43,155 nt of DNA from the NCBI GenBank assembly GCA_030524125.1, contig JAUNHB010000003.1:22847-66001 (forward strand), given 5' to 3'. Below are positions 23,451-32,123 of the stretch, piece after piece. Numbering within the stretch: the stretch's first letter is position 1; every line of letters starts with the position of its first letter. The stretch is from Eubacteriales bacterium. Its GTDB lineage: Bacteria > Bacillota > Clostridia > Lachnospirales > Lachnospiraceae. The translations under genes were made by a program, and so were the position numbers. The notes below the pieces were generated by a model that was given only the letters and a program-made list of their open reading frames with translations, was not told where the DNA came from and ran no database searches.

Positions 23451-24377
23451 ATGATTGACAGACTGATCGGCAGGATTCAGGAGACAAAAGCGCCTATCGT
23501 GGTGGGGCTGGATCCCATGCTTTCCTATGTGCCGGAGCACATTCAGAAGAAGGCCTTCGGGGAATTTGGAGAGACGCTTGCGGGCGCGGCGGAGGCTATC
23601 TGGCAGTTCAATAAAGAGATCGTAGACAAGACGTGGGATCTGATCCCGGCCGTGAAGCCGCAGATCGCCATGTACGAGCAGTTCGGCGTGGAGGGCGTGG
23701 CGGCTTATAAGAAGACCGTGGATTACTGCCGTTCCAAAGGACTTGTGGTGATCGGGGACGTGAAGCGCGGCGACATCGGCTCCACCTCGGCGGCCTATGC
23801 GGCGGGACATCTGGGCAGAGTGAAGGTGGGAAGCCAGATGTGCAGCGGCTTCGGGGAGGATTTCGCCACGGTGAATCCGTACCTTGGCTCCGACGGGATC
23901 AAACCGTTCATCGACGTGTGCAAGGAGGAAAAGAAGGGACTGTTCATTCTGGTCAAGACGTCCAACCCGTCCAGCGGGGAATTTCAGGACCGGCTGGTGG
24001 ACGGGCGGCCGCTGTACGAGCTGGTGGGCGAGAAGGTGGCCCAGTGGGGCGAGGAACACATGGGCGAAAGCTACAGCTATGTGGGAGCCGTGGTGGGAGC
24101 CACGTATCCGGAGCAGGGCGAGATCCTCAGAAAGATCATGCCGAAGGCCTTTATCCTCGTGCCGGGCTACGGCGCGCAGGGCGGACAGGGCAAGGATCTG
24201 GTTCATTTCTTCAACGAGGACGGTCTGGGAGCCATCGTCAACTCCTCCAGAGGGATCATCGCGGCTTATAAGCAGGAGGCCTATGCAAAATTTGGGCCGG
24301 AGAATTTCGCGGACGCATCCCGCGCGGCGGTGGAGGCCATGATCGCGGATATCCGCGGCGCGCTGGAAGCGCGGTAG
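23451..24377 (+). CDS. pyrF: Orotidine 5'-phosphate decarboxylase
   Basis: A 308-residue enzyme making UMP from OMP, of the longer (type 2) PyrF class found in clostridia and actinobacteria. The catalytic D103-x-K105-x-x-D108 motif is in VIGDVKRGDIGSTS; VVGLDPML opens the barrel and LVPGYGAQGGQGKD with NSSRGI near the end binds phosphate. ATG 23451 has AAAAGGAG seven bases before it; a two-codon longer TTG start is less likely. It is the first gene of a pyrF-pyrK-pyrD-pyrE unit. Confidence 0.96.
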   Translation: MIDRLIGRIQETKAPIVVGLDPMLSYVPEHIQKKAFGEFGETLAGAAEAIWQFNKEIVDKTWDLIPAVKPQIAMYEQFGVEGVAAYKKTVDYCRSKGLVVIGDVKRGDIGSTSAAYAAGHLGRVKVGSQMCSGFGEDFATVNPYLGSDGIKPFIDVCKEEKKGLFILVKTSNPSSGEFQDRLVDGRPLYELVGEKVAQWGEEHMGESYSYVGAVVGATYPEQGEILRKIMPKAFILVPGYGAQGGQGKDLVHFFNEDGLGAIVNSSRGIIAAYKQEAYAKFGPENFADASRAAVEAMIADIRGALEAR

Positions 24378-24386
24378 GAGGCGGCT

Positions 24387-25157
24387 ATGAAATATCAGGA
24401 AAGAGCGGTCGTCACAGAGCAGCGGCGGATCGCGGACGGGATCTACAGCCTCTGGCTCAGGGCGGAGCGCATCGCGGAGGAGGCGCGGCCCGGACAGTTT
24501 CTCTCGGTCTACTGTAAGGACGAGAGCCGGCTGCTTCCGCGTCCTATCAGCATTTGCGAGATCGACAGGGCGGGCGGAAGGCTGCGCCTCGTCTACCGGG
24601 TGGCGGGAGCCGGGACGGCGGAATTTTCCCACTGCCGGGAGGGGGACGTCCTTGAGACGGTGGGACCTCTCGGAAACGGATTTCCGCTGGACCGGGGCTA
24701 CGGCCGCGTCCTGCTCATGGGAGGAGGCATCGGCGTGCCTCCCATGGTGGAGCTCGCGAAGCAGCTTCCGGGAGAGAAGCTCGTGGTGTCCGGCTACCGG
24801 GGCGGAGAGCTGTTCCTGAAGGAGGAGCTTGAGAGAAACGCAAAGCTCTACGTGGCGACGGAGGACGGGAGCGCGGGAACGAGAGGGAACGTGCTGGACG
24901 CCGTCCGGGAAAACGGACTTTCGGCGGACGCGATCTTTGCCTGCGGTCCTGCGCCCATGCTGCGGGCGCTGAAGGCGTACGCGGCGGAGAACGGCATGGA
25001 CTGCTATCTCTCGCTGGAAGAGCGCATGGCCTGCGGCATCGGAGCCTGTCTGGCCTGCGTCTGCGCCTCCAAGGACGTGGACGAGCATACAAATGTGAAA
25101 AATAAGCGCATTTGCAAGGACGGCCCTGTATTTGCGGCGGAGGAGATCGAGCTATGA
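24387..25157 (+). CDS. pyrK: Dihydroorotate dehydrogenase electron-transfer subunit
   Basis: A 256-residue PyrK that carries FAD and a 2Fe-2S cluster and passes electrons from the PyrD FMN to NAD+. RPISI (52-56) is the flavin-binding motif, LLMGGGIGVPPM (109-120) the nucleotide-binding turn, and C216-x4-C221-x2-C224-x18-C243 holds the cluster. Its stop overlaps the pyrD start by four bases (ATGA), as expected for subunits of one complex. A GGAGG site precedes its own start. Confidence 0.95.
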   Translation: MKYQERAVVTEQRRIADGIYSLWLRAERIAEEARPGQFLSVYCKDESRLLPRPISICEIDRAGGRLRLVYRVAGAGTAEFSHCREGDVLETVGPLGNGFPLDRGYGRVLLMGGGIGVPPMVELAKQLPGEKLVVSGYRGGELFLKEELERNAKLYVATEDGSAGTRGNVLDAVRENGLSADAIFACGPAPMLRALKAYAAENGMDCYLSLEERMACGIGACLACVCASKDVDEHTNVKNKRICKDGPVFAAEEIEL

Positions 25158-26059
25158 GAAATATGAGCGTAAAGCTGGCCGGCGTGGAGCTGAAAAATCC
25201 GGTCATGACGGCTTCCGGGACCTTCGGATCCAGCGGGGAGTACGGTGAATTTTACGATCTGGGGCTTCTGGGAGCCGTCGTGACCAAGGGCGTGGCGAAC
25301 GTGCCGTGGCCCGGCAATCCGACGCCCCGCATCGCGGAGACGAAGAGCGGGATGCTGAACGCCATCGGCCTTCAGAATCCTGGCGTCGAGGTGTTTATCG
25401 AGCGGGATCTGCCGCTGCTCCGGAAATACGATACGAAGATCATCGTGAACGTCTGCGGAAAGACGGCGGAGGATTACTGCGAGGTGGTCGAGCGGCTTTC
25501 CGACCAGCCGGTGGATCTTCTGGAGATCAACGTCTCCTGCCCGAACGTGAAGGAGGGCGGCATCGCTTTCGGACAGCGCCCGGAGGCGCTGGAGGCCATC
25601 ACCAGGGAGGTGAAGCGCCATGCGAAGCAGCCCGTGATCATGAAGCTCAGCCCCAACGTGACGGATATCGCGGAGATGGCCCGGGCGGCCGAGGCGGGCG
25701 GCGCGGACGCGCTGTCCCTGATCAACACGCTCACGGGCATGAAGATCGACATTCACAGGCGGACGTTCGCCATCGCCAACAAGACCGGCGGTCTCTCCGG
25801 ACCGGCGGTGAAGCCGGTGGCCGTGCGCATGGTCTATCAGGCGGCCAAAGCGGTGTCGCTGCCCGTCATCGGCATGGGAGGCATCTGCACCGGCGAGGAC
25901 GCCGTGGAGTTCCTTCTGGCGGGAGCCTCCGCCGTTTCCGTGGGGACCGCCAATTTTGCGGACCCGTTTGCGGCGAGGAACGTGGCGCGCGGCATCGAGG
26001 AGTATATGGAGAAATACGGCGTGGAAGATGTGTCGGAGCTGATCGGAGCGGTCCGGTAG
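25154..26059 (+). CDS. pyrD: Dihydroorotate dehydrogenase, catalytic subunit (class 1B)
   Basis: A 301-residue class 1B enzyme oxidising dihydroorotate to orotate with FMN. Active-site Cys129 is in INVSCPNVKEGG, Lys45 in AVVTKGV contacts FMN, NAIGLQNPG is the substrate loop and MGGICTGEDAVEFLLAGASAVSVGT holds the FMN phosphate. Cys in place of Ser at the active site and the adjacent pyrK mark the NAD-linked 1B type. ATG 25154 overlaps the pyrK stop. Confidence 0.96.
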   Translation: MRNMSVKLAGVELKNPVMTASGTFGSSGEYGEFYDLGLLGAVVTKGVANVPWPGNPTPRIAETKSGMLNAIGLQNPGVEVFIERDLPLLRKYDTKIIVNVCGKTAEDYCEVVERLSDQPVDLLEINVSCPNVKEGGIAFGQRPEALEAITREVKRHAKQPVIMKLSPNVTDIAEMARAAEAGGADALSLINTLTGMKIDIHRRTFAIANKTGGLSGPAVKPVAVRMVYQAAKAVSLPVIGMGGICTGEDAVEFLLAGASAVSVGTANFADPFAARNVARGIEEYMEKYGVEDVSELIGAVR

Positions 26060-26120
26060 GGGCGTCCGGCGGGAGGTCTATCGGAGCGGGACAGGAAAAG
26101 CAGCAGGAGGAGGCTGAAAA

Positions 26121-26804
26121 ATGGAGAGCTACAAGCAGGAATTTATCGAATTTATGGTGGAGTCGGACGTGCTGAAGTTCGGCGAATTTACATTGAAAAG
26201 CGGAAGAAAATCCCCGTTCTTCATGAACGCGGGAGCCTATGTGACCGGGTCGCAGCTCAAGAGGCTGGGCGAGTATTACGCGAAGGCGATCCACGACAGA
26301 TACGGAGACGACTTCGACGTGCTGTTCGGACCGGCCTACAAGGGGATCCCTCTGAGCGTGGTGACAGCCATCGCTTACAGCGAGCTGTACGGAAAGGAGA
26401 TCCGCTACTGCTCGGACAGAAAAGAGGAGAAGGATCACGGCGCGGACAAGGGAAGCTTCCTCGGAAGCAGTCTGAAGGACGGAGACCGGGTCGTTATGAT
26501 CGAGGACGTGACTACCTCCGGAAAATCCATGGAGGAGACGGTGCCGAAGGTGAAGGGCGCGGCCGACGTGGAGATCGTAGGGCTGATGGTGTCTCTGGAC
26601 CGGATGGAGGTCGGAAAGGGCGGCGAAAAGTGCGCGCTTGAGGAGGTCAGCGACCTGTACGGCTTTGCGACGAACGCCATCGTCACCATGGCGGATGTGG
26701 TCGAATATCTCTACAACCGCCCCTGCCAGGGAAAAATCAGGATCGACGATACATTAAAGGCGGCGATCGAAGCATACTATGAACAGTATGGAGCGAAGCG
26801 CTAG
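26121..26804 (+). CDS. pyrE: Orotate phosphoribosyltransferase
   Basis: A 227-residue type I phosphoribosyltransferase joining orotate to PRPP. The PRPP-binding motif VVMIEDVTTSGKSMEE (124-139) is clear, with GRKSPFFMNAG near the N-terminus and FGPAYKGIPLS at the pyrophosphate loop. An AGGAGGAGGCTG site precedes the ATG. It closes the pyr gene run; pyrB, pyrC, pyrAA/AB and pyrR are not in the window. Confidence 0.95.
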   Translation: MESYKQEFIEFMVESDVLKFGEFTLKSGRKSPFFMNAGAYVTGSQLKRLGEYYAKAIHDRYGDDFDVLFGPAYKGIPLSVVTAIAYSELYGKEIRYCSDRKEEKDHGADKGSFLGSSLKDGDRVVMIEDVTTSGKSMEETVPKVKGAADVEIVGLMVSLDRMEVGKGGEKCALEEVSDLYGFATNAIVTMADVVEYLYNRPCQGKIRIDDTLKAAIEAYYEQYGAKR

Positions 26805-26834
26805 GGTCGCAGTGACCGGAAAGGAGAGATCGGC

Positions 26835-26990
26835 ATGGACAATGAGAAGACGTACAAGGTAATGGCGGGCGTGGGGGCCGGGAATCTTGCGCTGGGGATC
26901 GTGGTGCTGGTGACGGGGATCGTGGCCGGCGTGCTGATGATCGTGGGCGGAGCCAGACTCCTGAGAGGAAAATCTGACCTGATGTTTTAG
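26835..26990 (+). CDS. 51-residue single-pass membrane protein
   Basis: A short frame: MDNEKTYKVMAG, then one long hydrophobic, Gly/Val-rich segment (about 11-41), then RLLRGKSDLMF. AAGGAG lies nine bases before the ATG, the spacing from pyrE is 30 bases and the VanZ-like gene follows 14 bases later, so it sits in a compact run. It is probably a real small membrane protein, but no family is known to me. Confidence 0.68.
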   Translation: MDNEKTYKVMAGVGAGNLALGIVVLVTGIVAGVLMIVGGARLLRGKSDLMF

Positions 26991-27004
26991 AAAGAGGGCT
27001 TTTT

Positions 27005-27460
27005 GTGGAAAAAGAGACGGGGAAGCTGGTCCGGCTTTGGAGCCGATTTTTCTTCGGGCTTTACATTCTCCTCCTGATCTACTTTATGTTTTTCTCGGAG
27101 GAGTGGGGCCGGTCCATCTTTGGGGGAGATTACCGCTATAATCTGGTGCCGTTCCGGGAGATCCGCCGCTACCTTCAGTACGGCCATCTGATCGGGTGCT
27201 GGAGGGTGATGCTGAATCTGGGCGGAAATGTCGTCGGGTTTATGCCCTTCGGGGCGCTGCTGCCGGCTGTGCGCAGGAAGCCCACGGGCTTCTGGCGCGC
27301 GGCTTTTTTCAGTATGGAGCTCAGTCTGCTCATCGAGCTGTCCCAACTCGTGCTGCAGGCGGGAAGCTGCGACGTGGACGATCTGCTGCTGAACACGCTG
27401 GGAGGCTGTATCGGCTATGGGCTGCACCGTCTGGCGGTTTTTTGGAGGATGAAATGCTGA
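27005..27460 (+). CDS. VanZ-like family membrane protein
   Basis: A 151-residue protein with about four hydrophobic segments. The YNLVPFREIRRY motif, NLGGNVVGFMPFGALLP and DVDDLLLNTLGGCIGY are VanZ-family marks. VanZ is linked to low-level teicoplanin resistance in one cluster, but most homologues have no shown function and resistance should not be inferred. The start is a GTG at 27005 after AGAGGGC. The stop overlaps the next gene's start by seven bases, so the two are translationally coupled. Confidence 0.88.
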   Translation: MEKETGKLVRLWSRFFFGLYILLLIYFMFFSEEWGRSIFGGDYRYNLVPFREIRRYLQYGHLIGCWRVMLNLGGNVVGFMPFGALLPAVRRKPTGFWRAAFFSMELSLLIELSQLVLQAGSCDVDDLLLNTLGGCIGYGLHRLAVFWRMKC

Positions 27461-27765
27461 GAAGAAAAATAAAATTTACGGATAAAAAGCATTCCCGTCC
27501 GGGCATGGTGTCGAGCGCGCTGGGACTTGCGTCGGCGCTGACGGTACTGGGATTGTTTGCGGCCGCCTACGTCCGGAGAGGGCAGGCCGGAAGGGCGGTG
27601 GCGGTGCTGGGCTTTCTTGCGCTCCTGCTGGCCGGAGCCGGGGTGTACTACGGCGTGCTGGGGATGCGGGAGGAGGATACCTACCGGCTGTTCCCGCAGC
27701 TTGGGACGGGCCTGAACCTGCTTTTGCTGGCCGGATTTGCGGCGATCTATATATTGGGATGGTGA
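27454..27765 (+). CDS. Small membrane protein, possibly DUF6142
   Basis: A 103-residue protein with the N-terminus MLRRKIKFTDKKHSRPGMVSS and three hydrophobic segments (about 21-42, 50-70, 84-102). The KFTDKKHS start followed by membrane helices is like a family I recall as DUF6142; this is a weak match from memory. It has a GGAGG site inside the VanZ-like gene, which it overlaps by seven bases, and the peptidase gene begins four bases after its stop. Confidence 0.78.
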   Translation: MLRRKIKFTDKKHSRPGMVSSALGLASALTVLGLFAAAYVRRGQAGRAVAVLGFLALLLAGAGVYYGVLGMREEDTYRLFPQLGTGLNLLLLAGFAAIYILGW

Positions 27766-27769
27766 TGGG

Positions 27770-29827
27770 ATGGAGAGAATAGAAGAGCTGGAAGAGAGAT
27801 ACGCGCTGGCCGGGGAGCGGCTTTTGCAGATCGCGGCGGACAGAGAGACGCAGGGAGGTCTGGGAGAATATTTTCGCAGGACGGCGGAGTTTGCCCTGCT
27901 TCTCCTGCGGACGAAGGAGCTGGCGGAGGCGGATTTCTTCCGGACGGCGACGCTTGAGGAACTGCAGGAGTGGAACGGAAAGCTGTATGAAGATATTGCC
28001 GGGGAAGCTTACGGGAAGAGTTTTGCCTCTCCGGCGTATGCGGTCAGCCGTGTGGGAGAGGAGTATGGACAGATCCTCTCTTTTGTGTATGCGGAGCTGA
28101 GAGGCGGTATCGTTTATGCCTTCGAGGGAAGGGATGAGGAGCTTCTGATCCATCTGGAGCTGTTTTTGCAGATCCACGGGGAATTTTCGGAAGGGGAGCT
28201 TCCGGAGGCGAGAAGGCTGAAGGACGACGTGTACTGGTTCGTCAGCGATTACAGCGACGTGACGGTCAGCTATCGGATCCGGGAGCAGCTGGATCCGTCG
28301 CTCTCCTTTGCCAGAGACATCATTATGGAGTCGGATCTTTCCGATCCCCGTTATCTGTACCGGTTCGGGGAGTACATCACGGAGCGCGAGCTTCGCATGA
28401 GCGCCTATCTGGACAGTCTCTCCGGGGAGGAGATCGACCGGATCGCCTCCGTATTTACGGAAGGATACCGCATGGGGTTTGAGGCGGCGGACAAGGATCT
28501 GTCGAAAAAGCGCACGGTCAACATCCGCTATTGCCTCGGATTTGAACGGATCATCCGCCGGGCCGTGGAGCGGTTCGCGGACATGGGGCTTCAGAGCATC
28601 CTCTACCGGGCGGCGGTCAGCCGGGTCAACATGCGGGAGACCAGCAAGATCGGCTACTACGGCTCCCCGGCCAGCCTCCAGTACGAGTACGACCACAAGG
28701 GGGACGCGGCCCTCTTTATGGACAAGGCATTCGTGGAGCGCAAGCTCGGCGTCATGAAGACCGCCTACGAGCAGTACAGGGAGCTGGCGGCGGTCCACGG
28801 CGGCCCCGCGGTCATGGAGATCTTCGGAGAGAAGCCTTTCGAGCCTGCGTCCTGCGCGGAGGCGCTGAAGCCGGACCGGAGGCAGCAGGAAAATCAGGTG
28901 CTGCTCTACAGCCGGACCGGGAGGCTTACCAACGAGTATATCAAGGGGGAGGAGCGAAGCTTTACGATCATCGCGTTTCCGGTCCCCGACATCGGAGAGC
29001 AGTTTGAAGAGATCTTCCGGGAGACGGTGAAGATCAACACGCTGGACTACCGGACGTGGCAGACGATCCAGCAGCGCATGATCGACGCGCTGGACGGGGG
29101 CGAGCGGGTGCACATCCTCGGAAAAGGGGCGAACCGGACGGATCTGACTGTGGCGCTGATGCCGGTCGGCGATCCGGAGACGGAGACGATCTTTGAAAAC
29201 TGCGTGGCCGACGTGAACATTCCGGTGGGAGAGGTGTTCACCTCCCCGCGCCTCGCGGGGACGAACGGCGTGCTCCATGTGAGCGGCGTGTATCTGAACG
29301 GCCTGTTTTATAAGGATCTGTGCCTGACCTTCCGGGACGGCATGACGGAGGACTACACCTGCGGAAACTACGAGGATCCGGAGGAGAACCGCCGGTATAT
29401 CCGGGAAAATGTGCTTTTCCACCACGACGCGCTCCCCATGGGAGAGTTTGCCATCGGGACGAATACGACGGCCTATGTGACGGCCAGAAAATACGGGATC
29501 GAGGCGCTGATGCCGATCCTGATCGCCGAGAAGACCGGGCCGCATTTCGCGGTGGGGGACACCTGCTTTTCATGGGAGGAGGACGTGGTCACCCGCAATC
29601 CGGACGGCAAGCGCATGATCGCCAAGGAAAACGAGCGGTCGGTCCTGCGGAAGGAGGATCCGGGCAGCGCGTACTTCAACTGTCACACGGACATCACGAT
29701 CCCTTACGACGAGCTTCGGGAGATCGCGGTGGTGAAAAAGGACGGAAGCCGGATCGCTCTGATCCGGGACGGACGGTTCGTGCTGCCGGGGACGGAGGAG
29801 CTGAACCGGCCTCTCGAGGAAGCGTGA
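27770..29827 (+). CDS. M29-type aminopeptidase with N-terminal extension
   Basis: A 685-residue protein. The C-terminal half carries the M29 aminopeptidase pattern: Glu488 in IPVGEVFTSP, Glu559 in MGEFAIGTNT, His592 in KTGPHFAVGD and a downstream Asp/His-rich stretch. M29 enzymes remove N-terminal residues from peptides with a two-metal centre in the cytoplasm. The usual length is about 410 residues, so the first 270 or so residues are an added helical, acidic domain of unknown function. ATG 27770 is preferred over a TTG at 27737 that lies within the previous gene. The stop is 111 bases from purE, with a new promoter between. Confidence 0.85.
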   Translation: MERIEELEERYALAGERLLQIAADRETQGGLGEYFRRTAEFALLLLRTKELAEADFFRTATLEELQEWNGKLYEDIAGEAYGKSFASPAYAVSRVGEEYGQILSFVYAELRGGIVYAFEGRDEELLIHLELFLQIHGEFSEGELPEARRLKDDVYWFVSDYSDVTVSYRIREQLDPSLSFARDIIMESDLSDPRYLYRFGEYITERELRMSAYLDSLSGEEIDRIASVFTEGYRMGFEAADKDLSKKRTVNIRYCLGFERIIRRAVERFADMGLQSILYRAAVSRVNMRETSKIGYYGSPASLQYEYDHKGDAALFMDKAFVERKLGVMKTAYEQYRELAAVHGGPAVMEIFGEKPFEPASCAEALKPDRRQQENQVLLYSRTGRLTNEYIKGEERSFTIIAFPVPDIGEQFEEIFRETVKINTLDYRTWQTIQQRMIDALDGGERVHILGKGANRTDLTVALMPVGDPETETIFENCVADVNIPVGEVFTSPRLAGTNGVLHVSGVYLNGLFYKDLCLTFRDGMTEDYTCGNYEDPEENRRYIRENVLFHHDALPMGEFAIGTNTTAYVTARKYGIEALMPILIAEKTGPHFAVGDTCFSWEEDVVTRNPDGKRMIAKENERSVLRKEDPGSAYFNCHTDITIPYDELREIAVVKKDGSRIALIRDGRFVLPGTEELNRPLEEA

Positions 29828-29852
29828 CAGTTCAGCGTATGCGGTCTCCGGA

Positions 29853-29869
29853 TGCTCTTGACAAGAGCA
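29853..29869 (+). promoter_or_regulatory. 17-bp palindrome over the purE -35 box
   Basis: TGCTCTTG-A-CAAGAGCA has perfect 8-bp arms about A29861 and includes TTGACA. It may be an operator controlling the pur genes, or serve as a stem ending the upstream transcript. No U-run follows, which favours an operator. Confidence 0.45.
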
Positions 29870-29886
29870 GGGGCGGACGGTAAGAT
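29858..29886 (+). promoter_or_regulatory. Promoter of the pur operon
   Basis: Consensus TTGACA (29858-29863), a 17-base spacer and TAAGAT (29881-29886). The start is expected near 29893. The short AT-rich leader contains a 10-base direct repeat AACTTATAAA (29887-29896 and 29918-29927); no purine riboswitch is present. Confidence 0.72.
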
Positions 29887-29938
29887 AACTTATAAATAGA
29901 AGTTCTTTTATCAATACAACTTATAAAGGAGATTTACG

Positions 29939-30454
29939 ATGGCGAAAGTAGGAATTGTCATGGGCAGCGATTCGGATATGCCCGTTATGAGCAAGGCGGC
30001 GGACGTGCTGGCAAAGTTAGGGGTGGAGTTTGAGATGACGATCATCTCCGCTCACCGGGAACCGGACATTTTCTTTGAATATGCAAAGACGGCGGAGGAG
30101 CGGGGATTTAAGGTCATCATCGCGGGAGCCGGGAAAGCGGCTCATCTGCCCGGCATGTGCGCGGCGATCTTTCCCATGCCGGTCATCGGAATCCCCATGA
30201 AGACGTCGGATCTGGGCGGCGTGGATTCGCTGTACTCCATCGTGCAGATGCCCACGGGCATCCCGGTCGCAACGGTGGCCATCAACGGAGGAGCCAACGC
30301 GGGGATCCTTGCGGCGAAGATCCTTGCGACCTCGGATCCGGAGCTGCTGGCGAGGCTGAAGGACTACTCGGAGGAGATGAAGCAGGAAGTGGAGAGCAAG
30401 GCCGCAAAGCTTGACGAGATCGGATACAAGGCCTATCAGGCCCAGATGAAATAG
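29939..30454 (+). CDS. purE: N5-carboxyaminoimidazole ribonucleotide mutase
   Basis: A 171-residue class I PurE that converts N5-CAIR to CAIR. The phosphate-binding GSDSD (9-13) and catalytic SAHREP (His39, Arg40) are present, followed by [12 protein letters not shown]. The ATG has AAAGGAGAT before it. It is first in purE-purM-purN-purD. The cognate purK is not nearby. Confidence 0.97.
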   Translation: MAKVGIVMGSDSDMPVMSKAADVLAKLGVEFEMTIISAHREPDIFFEYAKTAEERGFKVIIAGAGKAAHLPGMCAAIFPMPVIGIPMKTSDLGGVDSLYSIVQMPTGIPVATVAINGGANAGILAAKILATSDPELLARLKDYSEEMKQEVESKAAKLDEIGYKAYQAQMK

Positions 30455-30465
30455 GAGGACAGGTT

Positions 30466-31491
30466 ATGGATTACAAGAACGCAGGCGTTGACATTGAGGC
30501 CGGCTACAAGTCGGTGGAGCTGATGAAAAAGTATGTGAAGGAGACCATGAGACCGGAGGTCTTAGGCGGTCTTGGAGGATTTTCCGGCGCGTTCTCCCTG
30601 AGCTCTTTTGCGGGAATGGAGAAGCCCACGCTGGTGTCCGGCACCGACGGGGTCGGGACGAAGCTGAAGCTGGCGTTTCTGATGGACAGGCATGACACGG
30701 TGGGGATCGACTGCGTGGCCATGTGCGTCAACGACATCGCCTGCGCGGGCGGAGAGCCGCTGTTCTTCCTTGACTATATCGCGTGCGGCAAAAACTATCC
30801 GGAGAAGATCGCGACGATCGTAAGCGGCGTGGCCGAGGGCTGCAAGCAGGCGGGAGCGGCGCTGATCGGCGGAGAGACCGCGGAGATGCCGGGCTTTTAT
30901 CCGGAGGACGAGTACGATCTGGCGGGTTTTGCCGTGGGAATCGTCGATGAAAAGAAGCTGATCACCGGAGAGAGCATCCGGGAGGGGGACACGCTGATCG
31001 GCATGGCGTCCTCGGGCGTGCACAGCAACGGTTTCTCCCTCGTCAGAAAGGTGTTCCGCATGACGGAGGAAGCGCTCAGTACATATTACGACTGTCTGGG
31101 AAGCACGCTGGGCGAGGCGCTGATCGTGCCTACAAAGATTTATGTCAAAGCGCTTAAGAGCGTCAAAGACGCGGGCGTGACCATCAAGGGCTGCAGCCAC
31201 ATCACCGGAGGCGGCTTCTATGAGAATATTCCGCGGATGCTGCCGGAAGGCGTGCGCGCGGTGGTGAAAAAGGACAGCTACCCGGTGCTTCCGATCTTCC
31301 GGATGCTCCAGGAGGAGGGAAATATCGCGGAGGACATGATGTACAATACCTACAACATGGGACTCGGCATGATCCTTGCGGTGGATCCGGCGGACGCGGA
31401 ACGGACGATGGAAGCGATCCGGGCGGCCGGAGAGACTCCCTATGTGGTGGGAACCGTGGAGAAAGGCGAGAAGGGTGTGACCTTATGCTAA
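30466..31491 (+). CDS. purM: Phosphoribosylformylglycinamidine cyclo-ligase (AIR synthetase)
   Basis: A 341-residue PurM of typical length that closes the imidazole ring to give AIR using ATP. Marks are the N-terminal [67 protein letters not shown] and [23 protein letters not shown] site precedes the start and the stop overlaps the purN start by seven bases. Confidence 0.97.
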   Translation: MDYKNAGVDIEAGYKSVELMKKYVKETMRPEVLGGLGGFSGAFSLSSFAGMEKPTLVSGTDGVGTKLKLAFLMDRHDTVGIDCVAMCVNDIACAGGEPLFFLDYIACGKNYPEKIATIVSGVAEGCKQAGAALIGGETAEMPGFYPEDEYDLAGFAVGIVDEKKLITGESIREGDTLIGMASSGVHSNGFSLVRKVFRMTEEALSTYYDCLGSTLGEALIVPTKIYVKALKSVKDAGVTIKGCSHITGGGFYENIPRMLPEGVRAVVKKDSYPVLPIFRMLQEEGNIAEDMMYNTYNMGLGMILAVDPADAERTMEAIRAAGETPYVVGTVEKGEKGVTLC

Positions 31492-32123
31492 AGCTGGCGG
31501 TGCTTGTATCCGGAGGAGGGACCAATCTGCAGGCGATCATCGACGCCATCGGGGACGGACGGATCACCAACGCGTCCATAGAGGCGGTCATCAGCAACAA
31601 TCCGAACGCCTACGCGCTGGAGCGGGCCCGCGCGGCGGGGATCCCTGCCGTCTGCATCTGCCCGAAGGATTACCCTGACCGGGCCGCGTTCAACGACGCG
31701 CTGCTGGCGGGGCTGGAGGAGTCGGGAGCGGATCTGGTGGTGCTGGCGGGATGCCTCGTGGTGATCCCGGAGACCATCGTGGAGCGCTACCCCAACCGGA
31801 TCATCAACATCCATCCGTCCCTGATCCCGGCCTTCTGCGGGAAGGATCAGTACGGACTCCGGGTGCACGAGAGCGCGCTGGCGCGCGGCGTGAAGCTGAC
31901 CGGGGCCACGGTGCATTTTGTGGACAGCGGAACGGACACCGGACCGATCATTTTGCAGAAGGCGGTGGAGGTGCTGCCGGAGGATACGCCGAAAAGTCTT
32001 CAGCAAAGAGTGATGGAACAGGCCGAGTGGGTCATCATGCCGGAGGCCATCGACCTGATCGCCAACGGAAGAGTGAAGGTGCTGGACGGAAAGGTTGTCG
32101 TGGAACAGAGGAGGTTTGTATGA
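31485..32123 (+). CDS. purN: Phosphoribosylglycinamide formyltransferase
   Basis: A 212-residue folate-dependent GAR transformylase. The N-terminal [12 protein letters not shown] binds phosphate; catalytic residues appear as Asn108 and His110 in [11 protein letters not shown] and Asp151 in DSGTDTGPI. It overlaps purM by seven bases and purD by four, so translation is coupled through three genes. purH, which sits between purN and purD in many Firmicutes, is missing here. Confidence 0.97.
   Translation: MLKLAVLVSGGGTNLQAIIDAIGDGRITNASIEAVISNNPNAYALERARAAGIPAVCICPKDYPDRAAFNDALLAGLEESGADLVVLAGCLVVIPETIVERYPNRIINIHPSLIPAFCGKDQYGLRVHESALARGVKLTGATVHFVDSGTDTGPIILQKAVEVLPEDTPKSLQQRVMEQAEWVIMPEAIDLIANGRVKVLDGKVVVEQRRFV

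Noticed and set aside
27005-27460. VanZ-like gene as a glycopeptide resistance gene
   Set aside because: No van cluster genes are nearby and most VanZ-like proteins have no shown link to resistance.
27476-29545. Open frame of 689 codons antisense to the aminopeptidase gene
   Set aside because: No motif, no ribosome binding site, and codon bias belongs to the plus-strand gene.
29828-29938. Purine riboswitch before purE
   Set aside because: The leader after the promoter is about 45 bases and lacks the conserved purine aptamer sequences.
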